DNA from: Pseudarthrobacter sp. Fe7
Lineage (GTDB): Bacteria > Actinomycetota > Actinomycetes > Actinomycetales > Micrococcaceae
Length of the DNA stretch: 64,000 nt
NCBI GenBank assembly: GCA_024372495.1
Contig: CP099977.1
Coordinates: forward strand, 372,001-436,000
Direction of reading: 5' to 3'
The translations under genes were made by a program, and so were the position numbers. A model generated the notes under the pieces. That model saw only the letters and a list, made by a program, of their open reading frames with translations, did not search any database and had not been told where the DNA came from. This document shows, piece by piece, positions 1 through 9,772 of the stretch. Each line of letters begins with the position of its first letter. The stretch's first letter is position 1.

Positions 1-222
1 CAGGCAGCCGGCGGGGGCAGCCGCGCGGACTTCGCGGATGGCCTCCAGCGCATGGGGCGTGGTGAGTGCGATCTCCACATACTGGAAGCCTTCCGCCATC
101 GCCGCCAGCGCTGCCTTGGCGGCAGCATCGCCGTCGTTCCCGCGGACGATGCCAACAAGCCGCGCCTCCCGGATGCCTGCCAGCAGGCCGGCGGGAGTAA
201 CAGCTGGGTTTTGGGTTGTCAT
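1..222 (-). CDS. dgoA: 2-dehydro-3-deoxy-6-phosphogalactonate aldolase, cut by the window edge
   Basis: The visible 74 residues are the N-terminus of a KDPG/KDPGal aldolase; the C-terminus lies outside the window. LVGIVRGND at residues 22-30 is the first barrel strand typical of the family, followed by a helix rich in Ala and the strand FQYVEIALTTP. The enzyme splits 2-dehydro-3-deoxy-6-phosphogalactonate into pyruvate and glyceraldehyde 3-phosphate in the De Ley-Doudoroff pathway. The ATG at 222 lies 5 bp after the dgoD stop, so the two genes are cotranscribed. The dgoD neighbour, rather than sequence alone, favours the galactonate over the gluconate form. Confidence 0.85.
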   Translation of the reverse strand, partial: MTTQNPAVTPAGLLAGIREARLVGIVRGNDGDAAAKAALAAMAEGFQYVEIALTTPHALEAIREVRAAAPAGCL

Positions 223-227
223 AGGGT

Positions 228-1378
228 TCACCATTCTGCGAAGGATCCGTCGGGGTGCCGCCACACCGGGCCGCGCCAGGCGTGGCCGCGCTTGTCCGCT
301 GCCCGGACCACGGCCTCGTCGATGTCGACGCCCAGCCCTGGCCCGGTGAGGCGTTCGATGTGGCCGTTCACGAACTTGAACGGCGTCTTGTCCACCACGT
401 AATCGAGGACTTCGGCGCTCTGGTTGTAGTGGATGCCAATGCTTTGTTCCTGGATGAGGAAGTTGGGCGTGGCAAAGCCGACTTGGAGGCAGGCAGCCAG
501 CGCCAGGGGCCCCAGGGGGCAGTGCGGCGCCAGCCTGGACTTCGTACACCTCGGCCAGCGCGGCGATCTTCCGCACCTCGGTGATGCCGCCTGCGTGCGA
601 GAGGTCGGGCTGCGCCACCGCTATTCCTGCCTGCAGGGCGGGCAGGAACTCCTGCCGGCTGTAGAGCCGCTCCCCCGTGGACACGGGCGTGGTGGTGGAG
701 GAGGTGAACTCCCGGAGCAGGTGGGTGTTTTCCGGGACCACGGGCTCTTCAAGGAAGAAGGGCCGGAACGGTTCCAGCAGGGGTGCCACCCGTTTGGCGT
801 TGGCCAGGCTGAAGCGGCCGTGGAAGTCGACCGCGACATCCCGGTGGTCGCCAAGGACCTGGCGGGCGGCGGCAACCCGGTGGATGACGCCGTCGATCTC
901 CGCGACCGAGGCCACCGGGCTCATCCGTCCGCTGGCGTTCATTTTGACCGCGGTGAGCCCCACCTCCAGCCTGGGCGCTGATCTGGTCGGCCACCTCGTT
1001 GGGCTCGTCACCGCCCACCCAGCCGTACATCCGGATTCGGTCGCGCACGTGGCCGCCCAGGAGCTGGTGGACGGGGGTGTTGAAGTGCTTGCCCGCGATG
1101 TCCCACAGCGCCTGGTCCAGGCCGGACACGGCGCTGGCCAGGATGGGGCCGCCGCGGTAGAACGAGCCCTTGGTCATGATCTGCCAGTGGTCTTCGATCC
1201 GGAGGGGGTCCCTGCCGATGAGCAGTTCAGAGAGCTGGTCGACGGCGGTGCGCACCGTCTCGCTGCGGCCCTCGCAGGTGGCCTCGCCCCACCCTACGAT
1301 TCCGCTGTCCGTCTCGATCCGGACAAAGAGCCACCGGGGTGCGACGAGGAATGTTTCGATCCGGCTGATGACGGTCAC
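228..1378 (-). CDS. dgoD: D-galactonate dehydratase (enolase superfamily), two frameshifts
   Basis: Dehydrates D-galactonate to 2-dehydro-3-deoxygalactonate. After removing one extra base near 966 and one near 536 the product is 382 residues, the length of E. coli DgoD. Recognisable blocks are the N-terminal cap ([14 protein letters not shown]), RMYGWVGGD, the metal-ligand strand [37 protein letters not shown] and the C-terminal [16 protein letters not shown]. Both breaks fall at CAGCTGG sites read as CAGCCTGG or CAGGCTGG, so they are probably sequencing errors. Start is GTG 1378 with a GGA-containing upstream stretch, 10 bp after the permease stop. It sits in the galactonate operon between permease and dgoA. 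Confidence 0.9.
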
Positions 1379-1388
1379 GCGGCGGTTC

Positions 1389-2267
1389 CTAACCCTTGGT
1401 GGCGCCGGCTGTCAGGCCGGAGACGATGTACTTCTGCGTGAAGAGCGCAATGATCATGATGGGGATGGTCACCACTGTTGCCGCTGCCATCAGCCCGCCC
1501 CAGTCGATGCTGGCGTAGGAGACGAAGTCGAAGATCGCCACCGGCAGGGTCTTGGTCTTGGCGCCCGAGAGCACCAGGGCGAACATGAAGTTGTTCCACG
1601 AAAAGATGAACGACAGAATGCCGGCGGTGGCGATGCCGGACACCGCCAGCGGCAGCGTGATCAGCCGGAACGCGCCGATCGGAGTGAGTCCGTCCACCTC
1701 AGCCGATTCCTCCAGCTCCAGGGGCAGCGAGTCGAAGTAGCTCATCATGATGTAGACGATCAGCGGGAGGGCGACGAACATGTGGCTGAGGATCAGCACC
1801 TCGAACTTGCCCACCATGCGCAGGTTGGAGAAGACGTAGTACCAGGGCACCAGGAGGGAGACGCCCGGGATGACGCGGGCCATCAGGACCACCAGCGCGG
1901 AGCGGTGCATGGTGAAGCGGCTCATGGCGTAGGCGGCGGGGACGCCCAGGACGATCGAAAGCGCCGTGGAGACGAAGGCAACCCAGAAGCTGTTGACGAT
2001 GAACACGAAGTAGTTGTTGCGCTGGAGCACGTTGGCGTAGTTCTCGAAGGTGGGCGAAAACAGGAAGGCCTTGCCGGTGTCATAGATGTCAACGTTGGTC
2101 TTCAGCGATGCCAGGAGCATCCAGAAGAGCGGTGCCAGCAGGAAGAGCACCACGACGATCAGTGCCACCACGCGGAAGACCTTGTAGGCCCGGGTGGCAA
2201 GCGGTTTGCGGCGGCGCGGGGCGTGCTTGTCCGTGGCGGTAGCGGCCGAATCAGTTATGACGGTCAT
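1389..2267 (-). CDS. ABC sugar-acid importer, permease 2 (MalG/UgpE type)
   Basis: Binding-protein-dependent transport permease of about 292 residues with six predicted membrane helices. The first is near residues 33-53 ([19 protein letters not shown]), and the cytoplasmic EAA loop reads [24 protein letters not shown]. The family forms a heterodimer with the upstream permease. The start at ATG 2267 overlaps the upstream TGA by four bases (ATGA), which argues against the longer reading that begins at 2303. The position in the dgo operon suggests galactonate or a related sugar acid as substrate. No ATPase gene is visible, so the importer probably uses a shared MsiK-like ATPase encoded elsewhere (inference). 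Confidence 0.9.
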   Translation of the reverse strand: MTVITDSAATATDKHAPRRRKPLATRAYKVFRVVALIVVVLFLLAPLFWMLLASLKTNVDIYDTGKAFLFSPTFENYANVLQRNNYFVFIVNSFWVAFVSTALSIVLGVPAAYAMSRFTMHRSALVVLMARVIPGVSLLVPWYYVFSNLRMVGKFEVLILSHMFVALPLIVYIMMSYFDSLPLELEESAEVDGLTPIGAFRLITLPLAVSGIATAGILSFIFSWNNFMFALVLSGAKTKTLPVAIFDFVSYASIDWGGLMAAATVVTIPIMIIALFTQKYIVSGLTAGATKG

Positions 2268-3223
2268 TTGCTTACCGCTTTCTTGCGCATGGTGAGCAGC
2301 CACATGGAGCCGATGATGATCATGAAGAAAAGGATCAGCACCGCCGAGGAGAGCCCGTACTGGTTGTAGTCGAAGCTGAGCCCGTAGGCGTAGACGTTCA
2401 GCGTCTCCACTTCGTGGAACGAGCCGCCGCCTTTGCCTTTGGTGGCGTACAGGATGTCGAAGGTCTTCAGGGCATCGATGCCGCGCAGCAGGATGGCCAC
2501 AATCACGGTGGGCATCATCAGGGGCAGGGTGATGTAGAAGAAGCGCTGGAAGGCGTTGGCGCCGTCCACGCGCGCGGCCTCGTCCGGTTCATCGGACAGC
2601 GAGGTCAGTCCTGCCAGCAGGATCAGGACCACCATGGGGGTCCACTGCCACACGTCCATGAAGATGGTGGTTCCCAGCGCGGTGTCCTGTCCGGAGAGCC
2701 ACGGCTGCGGCGGGATGCCCACCGCGCCCAGGAGTTGGTTGGCGAAGCCGATGTTGGGATCGAAGATCAGCCGCCACATCATACCGACGGCCACGGGGGT
2801 GGCCACCAGTGGCAGCAGGATGGCCACGCGGACCCACTTTTCCCCGCGGAAGGGACGCCACAGAAGCAGCGCCACACCCATGCCGAGCACCACTTCGAAG
2901 GCCAGCGCGGCGCCGGTGAAGGCAAGGGTTCGGCCCACTGCCGGCCAGAAGCGCTCTGTGTCACTGAGGACCGTGAGGTAGTTCTGCAGGCCGATGAACT
3001 CGGTGGCGGCCCGGACGGAGCCTTGGGAGTCGGTGAGGCTGAGGTACAGGGTCCAGGCCAGCGGGAAGATGATCAGGACGCCGACGAAGATCATCGCCGG
3101 GGCGGCGAAAAGCCACTTGCGGTGCCGGTTCGCCCAGGCGGAAAAGTTCCCCCGGCACCGGCACGGCCGCCCGGCCGGCGGGTGCGGGCGCTGCGGGGAG
3201 GGTTCAATACAGACATGGTTCAC
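2264..3223 (-). CDS. ABC sugar-acid importer, permease 1 (MalF/UgpA type)
   Basis: Transport permease of 319 residues. A charged N-terminal tail of about 35 residues is followed by a first membrane helix (WLFAAPAMIFVGVLIIFPLAW), five more helices, and an EAA loop (SDEPDEAARVDGANAFQRFFYITLPL). It pairs with the downstream permease, sharing an ATGA overlap, and lies 91 bp downstream of the solute-binding protein gene. The exact start is uncertain because no strong ribosome site precedes ATG 3223 and the tail before the first helix is not conserved. The cluster indicates galactonate uptake. Confidence 0.88.
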   Translation of the reverse strand: MNHVCIEPSPQRPHPPAGRPCRCRGNFSAWANRHRKWLFAAPAMIFVGVLIIFPLAWTLYLSLTDSQGSVRAATEFIGLQNYLTVLSDTERFWPAVGRTLAFTGAALAFEVVLGMGVALLLWRPFRGEKWVRVAILLPLVATPVAVGMMWRLIFDPNIGFANQLLGAVGIPPQPWLSGQDTALGTTIFMDVWQWTPMVVLILLAGLTSLSDEPDEAARVDGANAFQRFFYITLPLMMPTVIVAILLRGIDALKTFDILYATKGKGGGSFHEVETLNVYAYGLSFDYNQYGLSSAVLILFFMIIIGSMWLLTMRKKAVSK

Positions 3224-3314
3224 CTAAGGAGTTTGCGGATGAAGTGGGCCGCGCCGGGACGGTTTGGGGAGCCGTCCCGGCGGGTTGGGGTGGCGACTTT
3301 GGGCGCCAGGCGTC

Positions 3315-4614
3315 CTACTTCTTTTCGCTGTCCAGGAAGGTCTGGAAAGCAGTCTGGGCGTCGTTGGCCGCGGCGGCGGGGTCAGCGCCGGTGATGCTCG
3401 CAACAATAGGCGCGCCGACGATTTCGCGGGCTTTGCCGACCGTGACCACCTCGGGGCGGTCGTGGCCCACACCGTTCTTGGCACTGGTGGCAATCGCGTC
3501 GGCGAGGTCCTTCGGGTAGGTGGAGGTTCCGTCAGGGTTGGACCAGACGGAAGTACGCGGGCCCGGGACGCCGGCCTTCTGGGCTTCGAGCGTGCGCTCC
3601 TTGCTGGTTGCCCACTGGATGAACTTCCACGCGTTTTCCTGGTTGCTGGAGTTCTGGTTCACGCCCAGGGCCCAGGAGGGGATGTTGTACGGCTTGGAAC
3701 CGGCCGGCCCGGCGGGCAGCGCGGCGAAGCCCACCTTGTCCGCCACCTTGGATTTGGCGGGATCCGTGGCGTTCTTGTAGAGCGAGTCAGCCTCGGTGTA
3801 GAAGGCGGCGCCGCCCTGGGTGAAGATGGCCATTGCCTCCGGCCAGCTCATGTCAGTGCTGACGTTGGCCGGTCCGTAGTTGCGGATCAGGCCGCCGTAG
3901 TAGGCGTAGGCCTTCTTGGCCGCGTCGGTGTTGACCGAGGCTTTGCCGCTGGAGTCCATGAAGTCGCCGCCGAAGCTGTACAGGAAGCTGGAGAACTGGG
4001 TGACAGCCGTGGACTTGCCGGTGCGGGCAACGAATCCGGCGGTACCCGGGGAGGACGCTTTGATGGCCTTGGCTGCCGCTTCCAGCTCGTCCATGGTCTT
4101 GGGGACCTGGAGCCCTGCTGCCTGCAGCAGGTCCTTGCGGTAGTACAGGACCTCGCGCTCGGTGATGATCGGAACACCAACCACCTTGCCGTCAACCGTG
4201 GTGGCCTTGACCGGGCCCTCCTGGTAGTCCTTCCAGTCCCAGCCCGAGTCCGACGATACGTTCTTGGTCAGGTCCGCCAGGTAGCCGTTCTTGGCGAACG
4301 CCTTGCCTTCCTGCAACGGGCGGTACATCATCACGTCGATTTCATCGCTGCCTGCGTTGAGCTTGACGTTGTACTGGTCTGATAGCTGGTCCTCGCCGAG
4401 CCTGGGTCAGTTCCACCTTGAGCCCGCTGGACTTCTCGAACTCGGGAATGGCCGCCTTGATGCCCTCGGTCCAAACGTGGTTGGCGAGGGTGACGCGGAC
4501 CGTCCCGGACTGCTTCGCCTGGTCGCTGCCGCCTCCTCCGCCGCCGCAGGCTGTCAGCCCCAGCGACATCGCCGCAGCTACTGCCGCGTACTTCACAATT
4601 GAACGCCGCTTCAT
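3315..4614 (-). CDS. Extracellular solute-binding lipoprotein (family 1), one frameshift
   Basis: The substrate-capturing subunit of the neighbouring ABC importer. The N-terminus MKRRSIVKYAAVAAAMSLGL followed by TACGGGGG is a lipoprotein signal with lipobox LTAC. The rest matches family-1 binding proteins (EVLYYRKDLLQAAGL, NQENAWKFIQWATSKE, SWALGVNQ). Removing one extra base at the AGCT site near 4399 gives 432 residues. It is the first gene of the dgo operon and is divergent from dgoR, with a 138-bp promoter region between them. A sugar-acid ligand is inferred from the downstream catabolic genes. Confidence 0.9.
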
Positions 4615-4752
4615 TACGCCTCCCTTTGCCTATAGGGCCCGCAACTCCGCGGGCCGGTTACAGACGCCTCTTTACGTCTGCTCTGTTCAGCGAGCATAAA
4701 CAAATAAGGCAGACATATACAAGGCCTTGCCTCGCCGCCATATGATTTATTC
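4615..4752. promoter_or_regulatory. Divergent promoter region of the galactonate operon and dgoR
   Basis: A 138-bp AT-richer gap between two divergent starts. Near 4715-4735 it contains GCAGACATATACAAGG, whose ATACAA resembles one half of a GntR/FadR-type operator. I could not find a convincing second half, so the operator call is weak. The family logic (a FadR-subfamily repressor beside its target operon) supports control from here. Confidence 0.4.
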
Positions 4753-5504
4753 ATGACCATCCCAAAGGCGGCGTTGTCCCCTGACCTGCACTCATCGCTG
4801 GTCGAGAACCTGGGGCTAGCCATTGCCGAGGGAACGCTGGCACCGAACTCGATCCTGCGGCTGGACGAGCCTGGAGGCACAGCACAAGGTGTCCCGCTCC
4901 GTAATCCGGGAGGCCACGCGTGTCCTGTCCTCCATGGGGATGCTCGAATCCCGCCGGCGCCTCGGCACGGTGGTGCAGCCGGAGGCAAGCTGGAACCTCT
5001 ACGACCCCCAGGTGATCAGGTGGCGGCTGGCATCTGCCAAACGACTGGAGCAGGCTCCGGTCGCTGAACGAACTGCGCGGCGCCATCGAGCCGCAGGCCG
5101 CCCGTCTGGCCGCCGAACGCGCGACACTGGATGAGGCCAGCGACCTTGTCTCCATGGCGGCGCGGCTGTGGGCGGTGGGGCAGCGGGGCGACCAGGGGGA
5201 ATTCCTTCGCCTGGACATCGAGTTCCACGCCGCAGTCCTCAATGCCTCCGGCAACCTGATGTTTTCGCAGCTGCACAATTTGGTGGCAGAGGTGCTGGCG
5301 GGGCGGACCCAGCACGGGCTGATGCCGCACCTTCCGGACCACGAAGCGCTGCAGTTGCATGTGGACGTGGCCAGCGCCATCCAGCGCCGCGAGGCAGGCG
5401 CCGCGCACGCCGCGATGAGCAGGATCGTGGAACAATCCACCGAGGAGATGGGCGATATCTGGTCCAGCAGCCATGCGGCCGGGGAGGAGCCGGGGATGCC
5501 CTGA
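4753..5504 (+). CDS. dgoR: FadR-subfamily GntR regulator of galactonate genes, two frameshifts
   Basis: Winged-helix DNA-binding domain at residues 10-75 (helix-turn-helix EAQHKVSRSVIREATRVL, wing MLESRRRLGTVV) followed by an all-helical FCD ligand domain (LNELRGAIEPQAARLAAER, DIEFHAAVLNASGN). One extra base each at AGCT sites near 4868 and 5052 breaks the frame; restored length is 249 residues. It is transcribed divergently from the dgo operon. The known family member DgoR is a repressor released by galactonate; that role is inferred here from position. The stop at 5504 is 9 bp from the convergent antiporter stop. Confidence 0.85.
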
Positions 5505-5513
5505 CTTCCCGGT

Positions 5514-6666
5514 CTATCCCGCCGGCGCCGGGGTGTTCGGGGCAAAGCTGCGGGCGGCCCGTGAACCTGCCGCGGCGCTTGCCCCGATGGTGATGAGGGC
5601 GCCCAGGATCAAGGCGGATGCTTCTCCCGGCTGCAGCAGGTCCAGTTGGGAGCCGATGGTGGCGGCCGCAACCGGCACGCCCAGCCTGGGATGCCGACAG
5701 CACCGCGAGCGGCAGCGGCTGGCCGAGCAGGCGCAGGCTTCCGTGGACCAGAAGGGTCCCCACCCCAAGGCAGATTCCCAGGAGCACCATGCCTGGAGTG
5801 CCGGCGAGCGCCCGCAGGTCCAGTGATGAGCCAAGCCACACGAAGAACACCGGCCCCAGGAAGCCGTCGCTGACGGCGAAGAGTTGGTGCGCGAGCCGGC
5901 GGGGTTCGCCCACGGCCGCCACCACCAGCCCGAAGGAGAATCCGGCCAGCATGACAGACACGTGGCCTGCCACGGCAAGCCCGGAGAGCGCGAAAAGCAA
6001 GGCGAGCCTGGATCCGCAGTTCCAGGGCGAACTTCCGCTCCTCGGACACATCATGCACCCGCCCCGGGTGCCGCTGACCTCCAGCCAGCGAAGCACGAAG
6101 AACAACCCCACTGAACACGCAGCGACGGCGGCTGCCCCGAGTGCCGCCCTCGGCGCGTTGGGCGGGTCGACGGCGAGCGGAAGCGCCACAATACAGGCGA
6201 TATCGGCCACCGCCACCTGCGCCGTCGTGGTGAGGACCTTTGGGCCCGTCAATCGCAGGGAATCGACAATGGGCAGGACCAGGGCCGCCGAGGACGACGC
6301 GAGCAGGACGATGTAGAGCGGGGCATGTCCGGTGCCGAAGGCGAATGCAATGGCGGCTCCGACGCCGGCCGCGAGCGCTGCGGCGGTGGCGGCACGCAGG
6401 GCGCCGCCGCCAAGGGCGGGACGGATGGCCCGGTCCCGCACCGGCACATGCGTTCCGGCGACAAACATAATGAGGGCGAACCCGACGTCCGCAACGAACG
6501 TGAAGGTGGGATCGGCGGACTCCACCAGGCCCAGGCCAGTGCGCCCGATGGCGATTCCGGCGAGCAGTTGCCCCAGCACCATGGGAAGGTGCCATTGCCG
6601 GGGGAACGCCAGCACGGGTCCGAGGAGCGCGACGGCGGCGATCAGCGAAAGCTGGAAGAACGACAC
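5514..6666 (-). CDS. CPA2-type cation/proton antiporter (KefB/GerN-like), frameshifted
   Basis: About 383 residues after correction, with roughly eleven hydrophobic segments and no soluble TrkA-N domain. The fold is recognisable from LPMVLGQLLAGIAIGRTGLGL near residue 30, GFALIMFVAGTHV near 65, the paired SSSAALVLPIVDSL segment and DGFLGPVFFVWLGSSLDLRAL. Three indels are needed: a missing C near 6053, and extra bases at AGCT sites near 6007 and 5686. Start is GTG 6666, preceded by AAGGAG. Ion specificity (sodium or potassium) cannot be read from the sequence. It converges with dgoR and has no obvious operon partner. Confidence 0.8.
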
Positions 6667-6702
6667 CTAACTCCTTTTGCCGGGGGGTCGAGGTTGCGGT
6701 GG

Positions 6703-7098
6703 CTACCGGGGTGCGTCGGCCAGTTTGAGCGGGATGTCGGTATTTTCGTCCGTTAAGTAGCTCGCGCACACCCGGTGGTATCCGTCGGCAATCTGGGCCG
6801 GGATGCCTTTGGCGAGGTCGCCGCGAACCATCAGGATGGGCGAAAGCTTCCTGCCGTCCCTGATTTTCTTCAGGTCCGATGCCACATGGGCATTGTCCGG
6901 AGGCAGCAGGACCAGCCTCGCGGCGCGGAGAATGTCCTTGGCCTTGCGGTGCTGGATCGGGGCACCCTGGAGCGAGGCGGCGATGGCGGCAGCGACGTCG
7001 TCGGGCGCCAGCAGGGAAAGGTAGTCCGCCGCCGCGGGATAGTCCTTCGCTTCAGGTTCGGGCAGCCACATGACGCCGCCCTTGCCGCTGTCGCTCAT
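6703..7098 (-). CDS. ParB/sulfiredoxin-fold-like conserved hypothetical protein
   Basis: 131 residues. The C-terminal half has the pattern of a ParB/Srx-like fold: KKIRDGRKLSPILMVRGDLAKG followed by QIADGYHRVCASY, resembling the DGxHR box of that superfamily. The N-terminal half carries DYLSLLAPDDVAAAIAASL. The start at ATG 7098 is chosen because AAAGGAG precedes it; a longer in-frame reading to 7263 lacks such a site. It is not a full ParB, since it has no DNA-binding helix-turn-helix domain, so chromosome partition is unlikely. Function unknown. Confidence 0.6.
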   Translation of the reverse strand: MSDSGKGGVMWLPEPEAKDYPAAADYLSLLAPDDVAAAIAASLQGAPIQHRKAKDILRAARLVLLPPDNAHVASDLKKIRDGRKLSPILMVRGDLAKGIPAQIADGYHRVCASYLTDENTDIPLKLADAPR

Positions 7099-7316
7099 AT
7101 GCGGCTCCTTTCCTGCCGGTGTGCCGGCTCGCAGCGTCCGTTGCCCGTGGGATTCGCCAGCGGCGCGGGTGGTGCGCTCACAGTACCCACGCCGCTGCAG
7201 GCGGTCAACGGCGCCGGCAGCGACGAGGGCAAGCGCCGTCAGGGTCTCCTGGTACTGATGCACCGTCTCTGTGGTGGCGCCGGTCGAATGGCGCAGCGGC
7301 CTTCGGCGCTCCGGCC

Positions 7317-7781
7317 TTAGTACTGTCCCTTGATCACAAAGTAGGAGCCGCGGATGGTGCCCGCGAGCTTGGACTTCTGCCGTGCGAACTTGAAGCTGGA
7401 GGCCAGTTCCTCGGGCACCTCCATGCCGTCGGACAGCTTGAAACCCACGGCACGCTTGGCTCCCTCGTCGATGCCGTACATGACGTTGATGGACAGGCCG
7501 GACTCGTAGAACACGTACGCCATCCGCAGCCCGTCCACCTCGAAGGAGGACACCTCAAGTGGCTTGGAGGCGATCACCAGGTTCCGCTCCGTGGACAGGA
7601 TGTTGCTGATGTACGCGAGTGTCTCGGGATCTTCCTCGGCTGCCGTGACGGTGAAGTCGTGGTCGTACTTGTTCTTGTAATAGCGCGCCTCGTTGGCCCG
7701 GAGCCCCGCCAGCGCGTCCACTACTGGCGACGATTCCAGGCCTACGGTGGACACGTTCTTGAAATCGACGGTGTACGGCAT
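7317..7781 (-). CDS. Conserved hypothetical protein, soluble, 154 residues
   Basis: Begins MPYTVDFKNVSTVGLESSPVV with a strong CAGGAGGA site before ATG 7781, which is why the longer reading to 7922 is not used. No signal peptide or membrane segment is seen. The middle is acidic (FTVTAAEEDPETLAYISNIL) and the C-terminus is basic and ends FVIKGQY. I do not recognise a family. It is divergent from the methyltransferase gene and is the upstream gene of a pair with the ParB-like gene (218 bp between them). Confidence 0.6.
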   Translation of the reverse strand: MPYTVDFKNVSTVGLESSPVVDALAGLRANEARYYKNKYDHDFTVTAAEEDPETLAYISNILSTERNLVIASKPLEVSSFEVDGLRMAYVFYESGLSINVMYGIDEGAKRAVGFKLSDGMEVPEELASSFKFARQKSKLAGTIRGSYFVIKGQY

Positions 7782-7887
7782 GGGTCCTCCTGTGTTTGAT
7801 CCTGTGGCACATCGTTGCAGATCAGAGCCCAGACCGCATCCAGTACCAGGCCCGGGCTCAGCAGGTAGTCTCAGGAACAAGTTTTGC

Positions 7888-7910
7888 CGCCGGCCCGTTA
7901 CGGGCCGGCG
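7888..7910. repeat. Perfect 10-bp hairpin in a divergent intergenic region
   Basis: CGCCGGCCCG, loop TTA, CGGGCCGGCG. No T-run follows on either strand, so it is a poor intrinsic terminator. It lies between two divergent starts (7781 minus, 7943 plus), where an operator or 5' leader structure would be more natural. Confidence 0.5.
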
Positions 7911-7942
7911 ACTTTCATTCACTGGAACGATTCGGGGGATCC

Positions 7943-8905
7943 GTGCCGCGCTTGGTCCAAGGAAGCCTGGTCCGGGGTGGTTTGGTCCGGCGGGGCCGGG
8001 CGTATTTTGCCCTGCAGGCGGCGGCGGGCTGTCTCTGGTGGGTCGCTGTTTTCGTTTCGCCGGAGGTTCGCCGCGCCACCCTTGGAGGCCTCGACCCCCT
8101 CGTCGTCGCCGCCTTCGACATCCCGCTGTTTGTTGTTGCCTCAGCCGCCGCAGCCGCCGGCGCAGGAACCGCCGCCCGGACTGCCGGCGTCGTCAGTGCC
8201 GTGTGGACCATCGCCGTCACCGCCGCCTTGGCCGCCTATGCCGCCTCCACCGCCCAGGCAGGCGCGGGTGTCCTGGCCATGGGGGCTGCCACCGCAGGTT
8301 CGGCCGCTGCGCTCTGCCTTGTCCTGCTGGGACGCATCCCCACGGAGTGGATTGTCCGCGGCCCCTTCGCTTTCCGGCCGGCCCGCAGCCGCCGAAGTCC
8401 AGGACTCCATGTGGCAGGAACGTTTGCGCAGATCATCGTGTTCTGGGGTTTCTTCCTGGGGCTCGTTCCGCCCTGCCTGGCGTTAGTTGAACAGCGATGG
8501 GGCTTGGCCGTTCCCTTTCCCCCGCTGGCAGCTCCGGCGGGTATCGCCGTCCTGGTCCTGGCGAGCGCATTGGGGATCTGGTCCGCAGCCGTGATGTCCA
8601 CCCTGGGGGACGGAACGCCGTTGCCGTCGGTGATGCCCAACCGACTGGTTGTCGCCGGGCCTTACCGCTGGATCCGCAACCCGATGGCGGTCGCAGGCAT
8701 AGTGCAGGGGGCCGCGGTGGGCTTCATTCTGCAATCGTGGCTGGTGGTGGGCTATGCAGTGCTCGGCTCCCTGGTATGGAACTATGCCGTCCGGCCTTTG
8801 GAAGAAGCAGACCTCGCGGAGCGGTTTGGCGACGAATTCCAGCAGTACCGTGCGGCGGTGCGCTGCTGGATCCCCACCACCCGCGGGCCCTACCGGATGC
8901 CCTAG
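7943..8905 (+). CDS. Isoprenylcysteine/phospholipid carboxyl-methyltransferase family membrane protein
   Basis: About 320 residues with around seven hydrophobic segments. The C-terminal 100 residues carry the ICMT/PEMT signature: LVVAGPYRWIRNPMAVAGI for S-adenosylmethionine binding, then AVRPLEEADLAERFGDEFQQYRAAV with the conserved Glu-rich end. The chosen start is GTG 7943, preceded by GGGGG and just before the first hydrophobic run. Bacterial members methylate small lipophilic or membrane substrates; the substrate here is unknown. The stop at 8905 overlaps the convergent universal stress gene by four bases. Confidence 0.75.
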   Translation: MPRLVQGSLVRGGLVRRGRAYFALQAAAGCLWWVAVFVSPEVRRATLGGLDPLVVAAFDIPLFVVASAAAAAGAGTAARTAGVVSAVWTIAVTAALAAYAASTAQAGAGVLAMGAATAGSAAALCLVLLGRIPTEWIVRGPFAFRPARSRRSPGLHVAGTFAQIIVFWGFFLGLVPPCLALVEQRWGLAVPFPPLAAPAGIAVLVLASALGIWSAAVMSTLGDGTPLPSVMPNRLVVAGPYRWIRNPMAVAGIVQGAAVGFILQSWLVVGYAVLGSLVWNYAVRPLEEADLAERFGDEFQQYRAAVRCWIPTTRGPYRMP

Positions 8906-9660
8906 TCGGGGCCGGGTTCGCGGATGACCAGCACCGGGCAGTGCGCGTGGTGGATGGTCTGGTGGGATACGGAGCCCAGCAGCATTCCGGTGAAGCCACC
9001 GTGGCCACGTGAACCCACCGCTACCAAGTCCGCGTCCCGGGACGCATCGATAAGCGCCGAGGCCGGGTTGCCTTCCACGATGCGCCCCGTAATGGGCACG
9101 CCGTGGTCCTTGACACGTTCCAGCTCTGCTTCCAGGATGGCCTGGGCGTCCTTCTGGAAGATGTCATAGTCCCAGGCCGTGCCCAGGGCATCGCTGACGT
9201 AAGGGAAACTCCAGGCGGTCAAGGCCTGCACCTCCCCGTTGCGCAGCCTGGACTCCTCAATGGCCCAGTCCATCGCCGCCCTGGACTGGTCCGAACCGTC
9301 CACGCCCACCACGATCCTGAAGTTTCCGTTACCGGCCACGGGTCCCCCTTTTCCTCTGGTGATGCTTCCGGCAGGATAGCCCTGGGTCGCTGCGGTTCCC
9401 TGTGCCGGCACGGCCACTGTCGAATGCTCCGCTTTGGCGGCCTGGTGCGGGTTGCCCGCTTCCTTTGCGCAATGGAGGCAGCAGTAGATGCCTGCTGCGC
9501 TTTCAACGGGGTGGCCCAGGATCCGGCAGCCGCAGTGCTCGCAGGCCGGGGCCATCATATGGATGGCGCATTCGAAGCTGTCGAACGTGCCGGTCTGGTT
9601 CCCCATACTGACGGTGAACATGCGGCCCTCGCTGCTGCCGCAGACATCACATGCGCCCAT
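8902..9660 (-). CDS. Zinc-ribbon plus universal stress protein (UspA), fused or two coupled genes
   Basis: Residues 1-75 hold three cysteine pairs (CDVCGSS, CEHCGCR, CCLHC) with an intervening FECAIHMM, suggesting a metal-binding zinc-ribbon module. From about residue 108 a canonical UspA domain follows: FRIVVGVDGSDQSRAAMDWA and the ATP-binding motif VGSRGHGGFTGMLLGSVS. A strong CAGGAGG precedes ATG 9660. An in-frame GTG at 9339, preceded by AGAGGAAAAGGGGG, could start a separate UspA; no stop separates the parts, so either a natural fusion or a lost stop is possible. Role: probably stress sensing with adenine-nucleotide binding. Confidence 0.75.
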   Translation of the reverse strand: MGACDVCGSSEGRMFTVSMGNQTGTFDSFECAIHMMAPACEHCGCRILGHPVESAAGIYCCLHCAKEAGNPHQAAKAEHSTVAVPAQGTAATQGYPAGSITRGKGGPVAGNGNFRIVVGVDGSDQSRAAMDWAIEESRLRNGEVQALTAWSFPYVSDALGTAWDYDIFQKDAQAILEAELERVKDHGVPITGRIVEGNPASALIDASRDADLVAVGSRGHGGFTGMLLGSVSHQTIHHAHCPVLVIREPGPD

Positions 9661-9772
9661 GGTCCTTGCCTCCTGTTGTGCTTGCCTGCTCCAGACACTC
9701 AAGTTGACTGCCTGCAGGAGTTCTATGCCTAGGGGCAAAAGTCCCCCGGAAACCGGGTTGGCCCGGGGACAG

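Noticed and set aside
6703..7098. Chromosome-partitioning ParB
   Set aside because: Only a short ParB/Srx-like core is present, without the DNA-binding domain or a parA neighbour.
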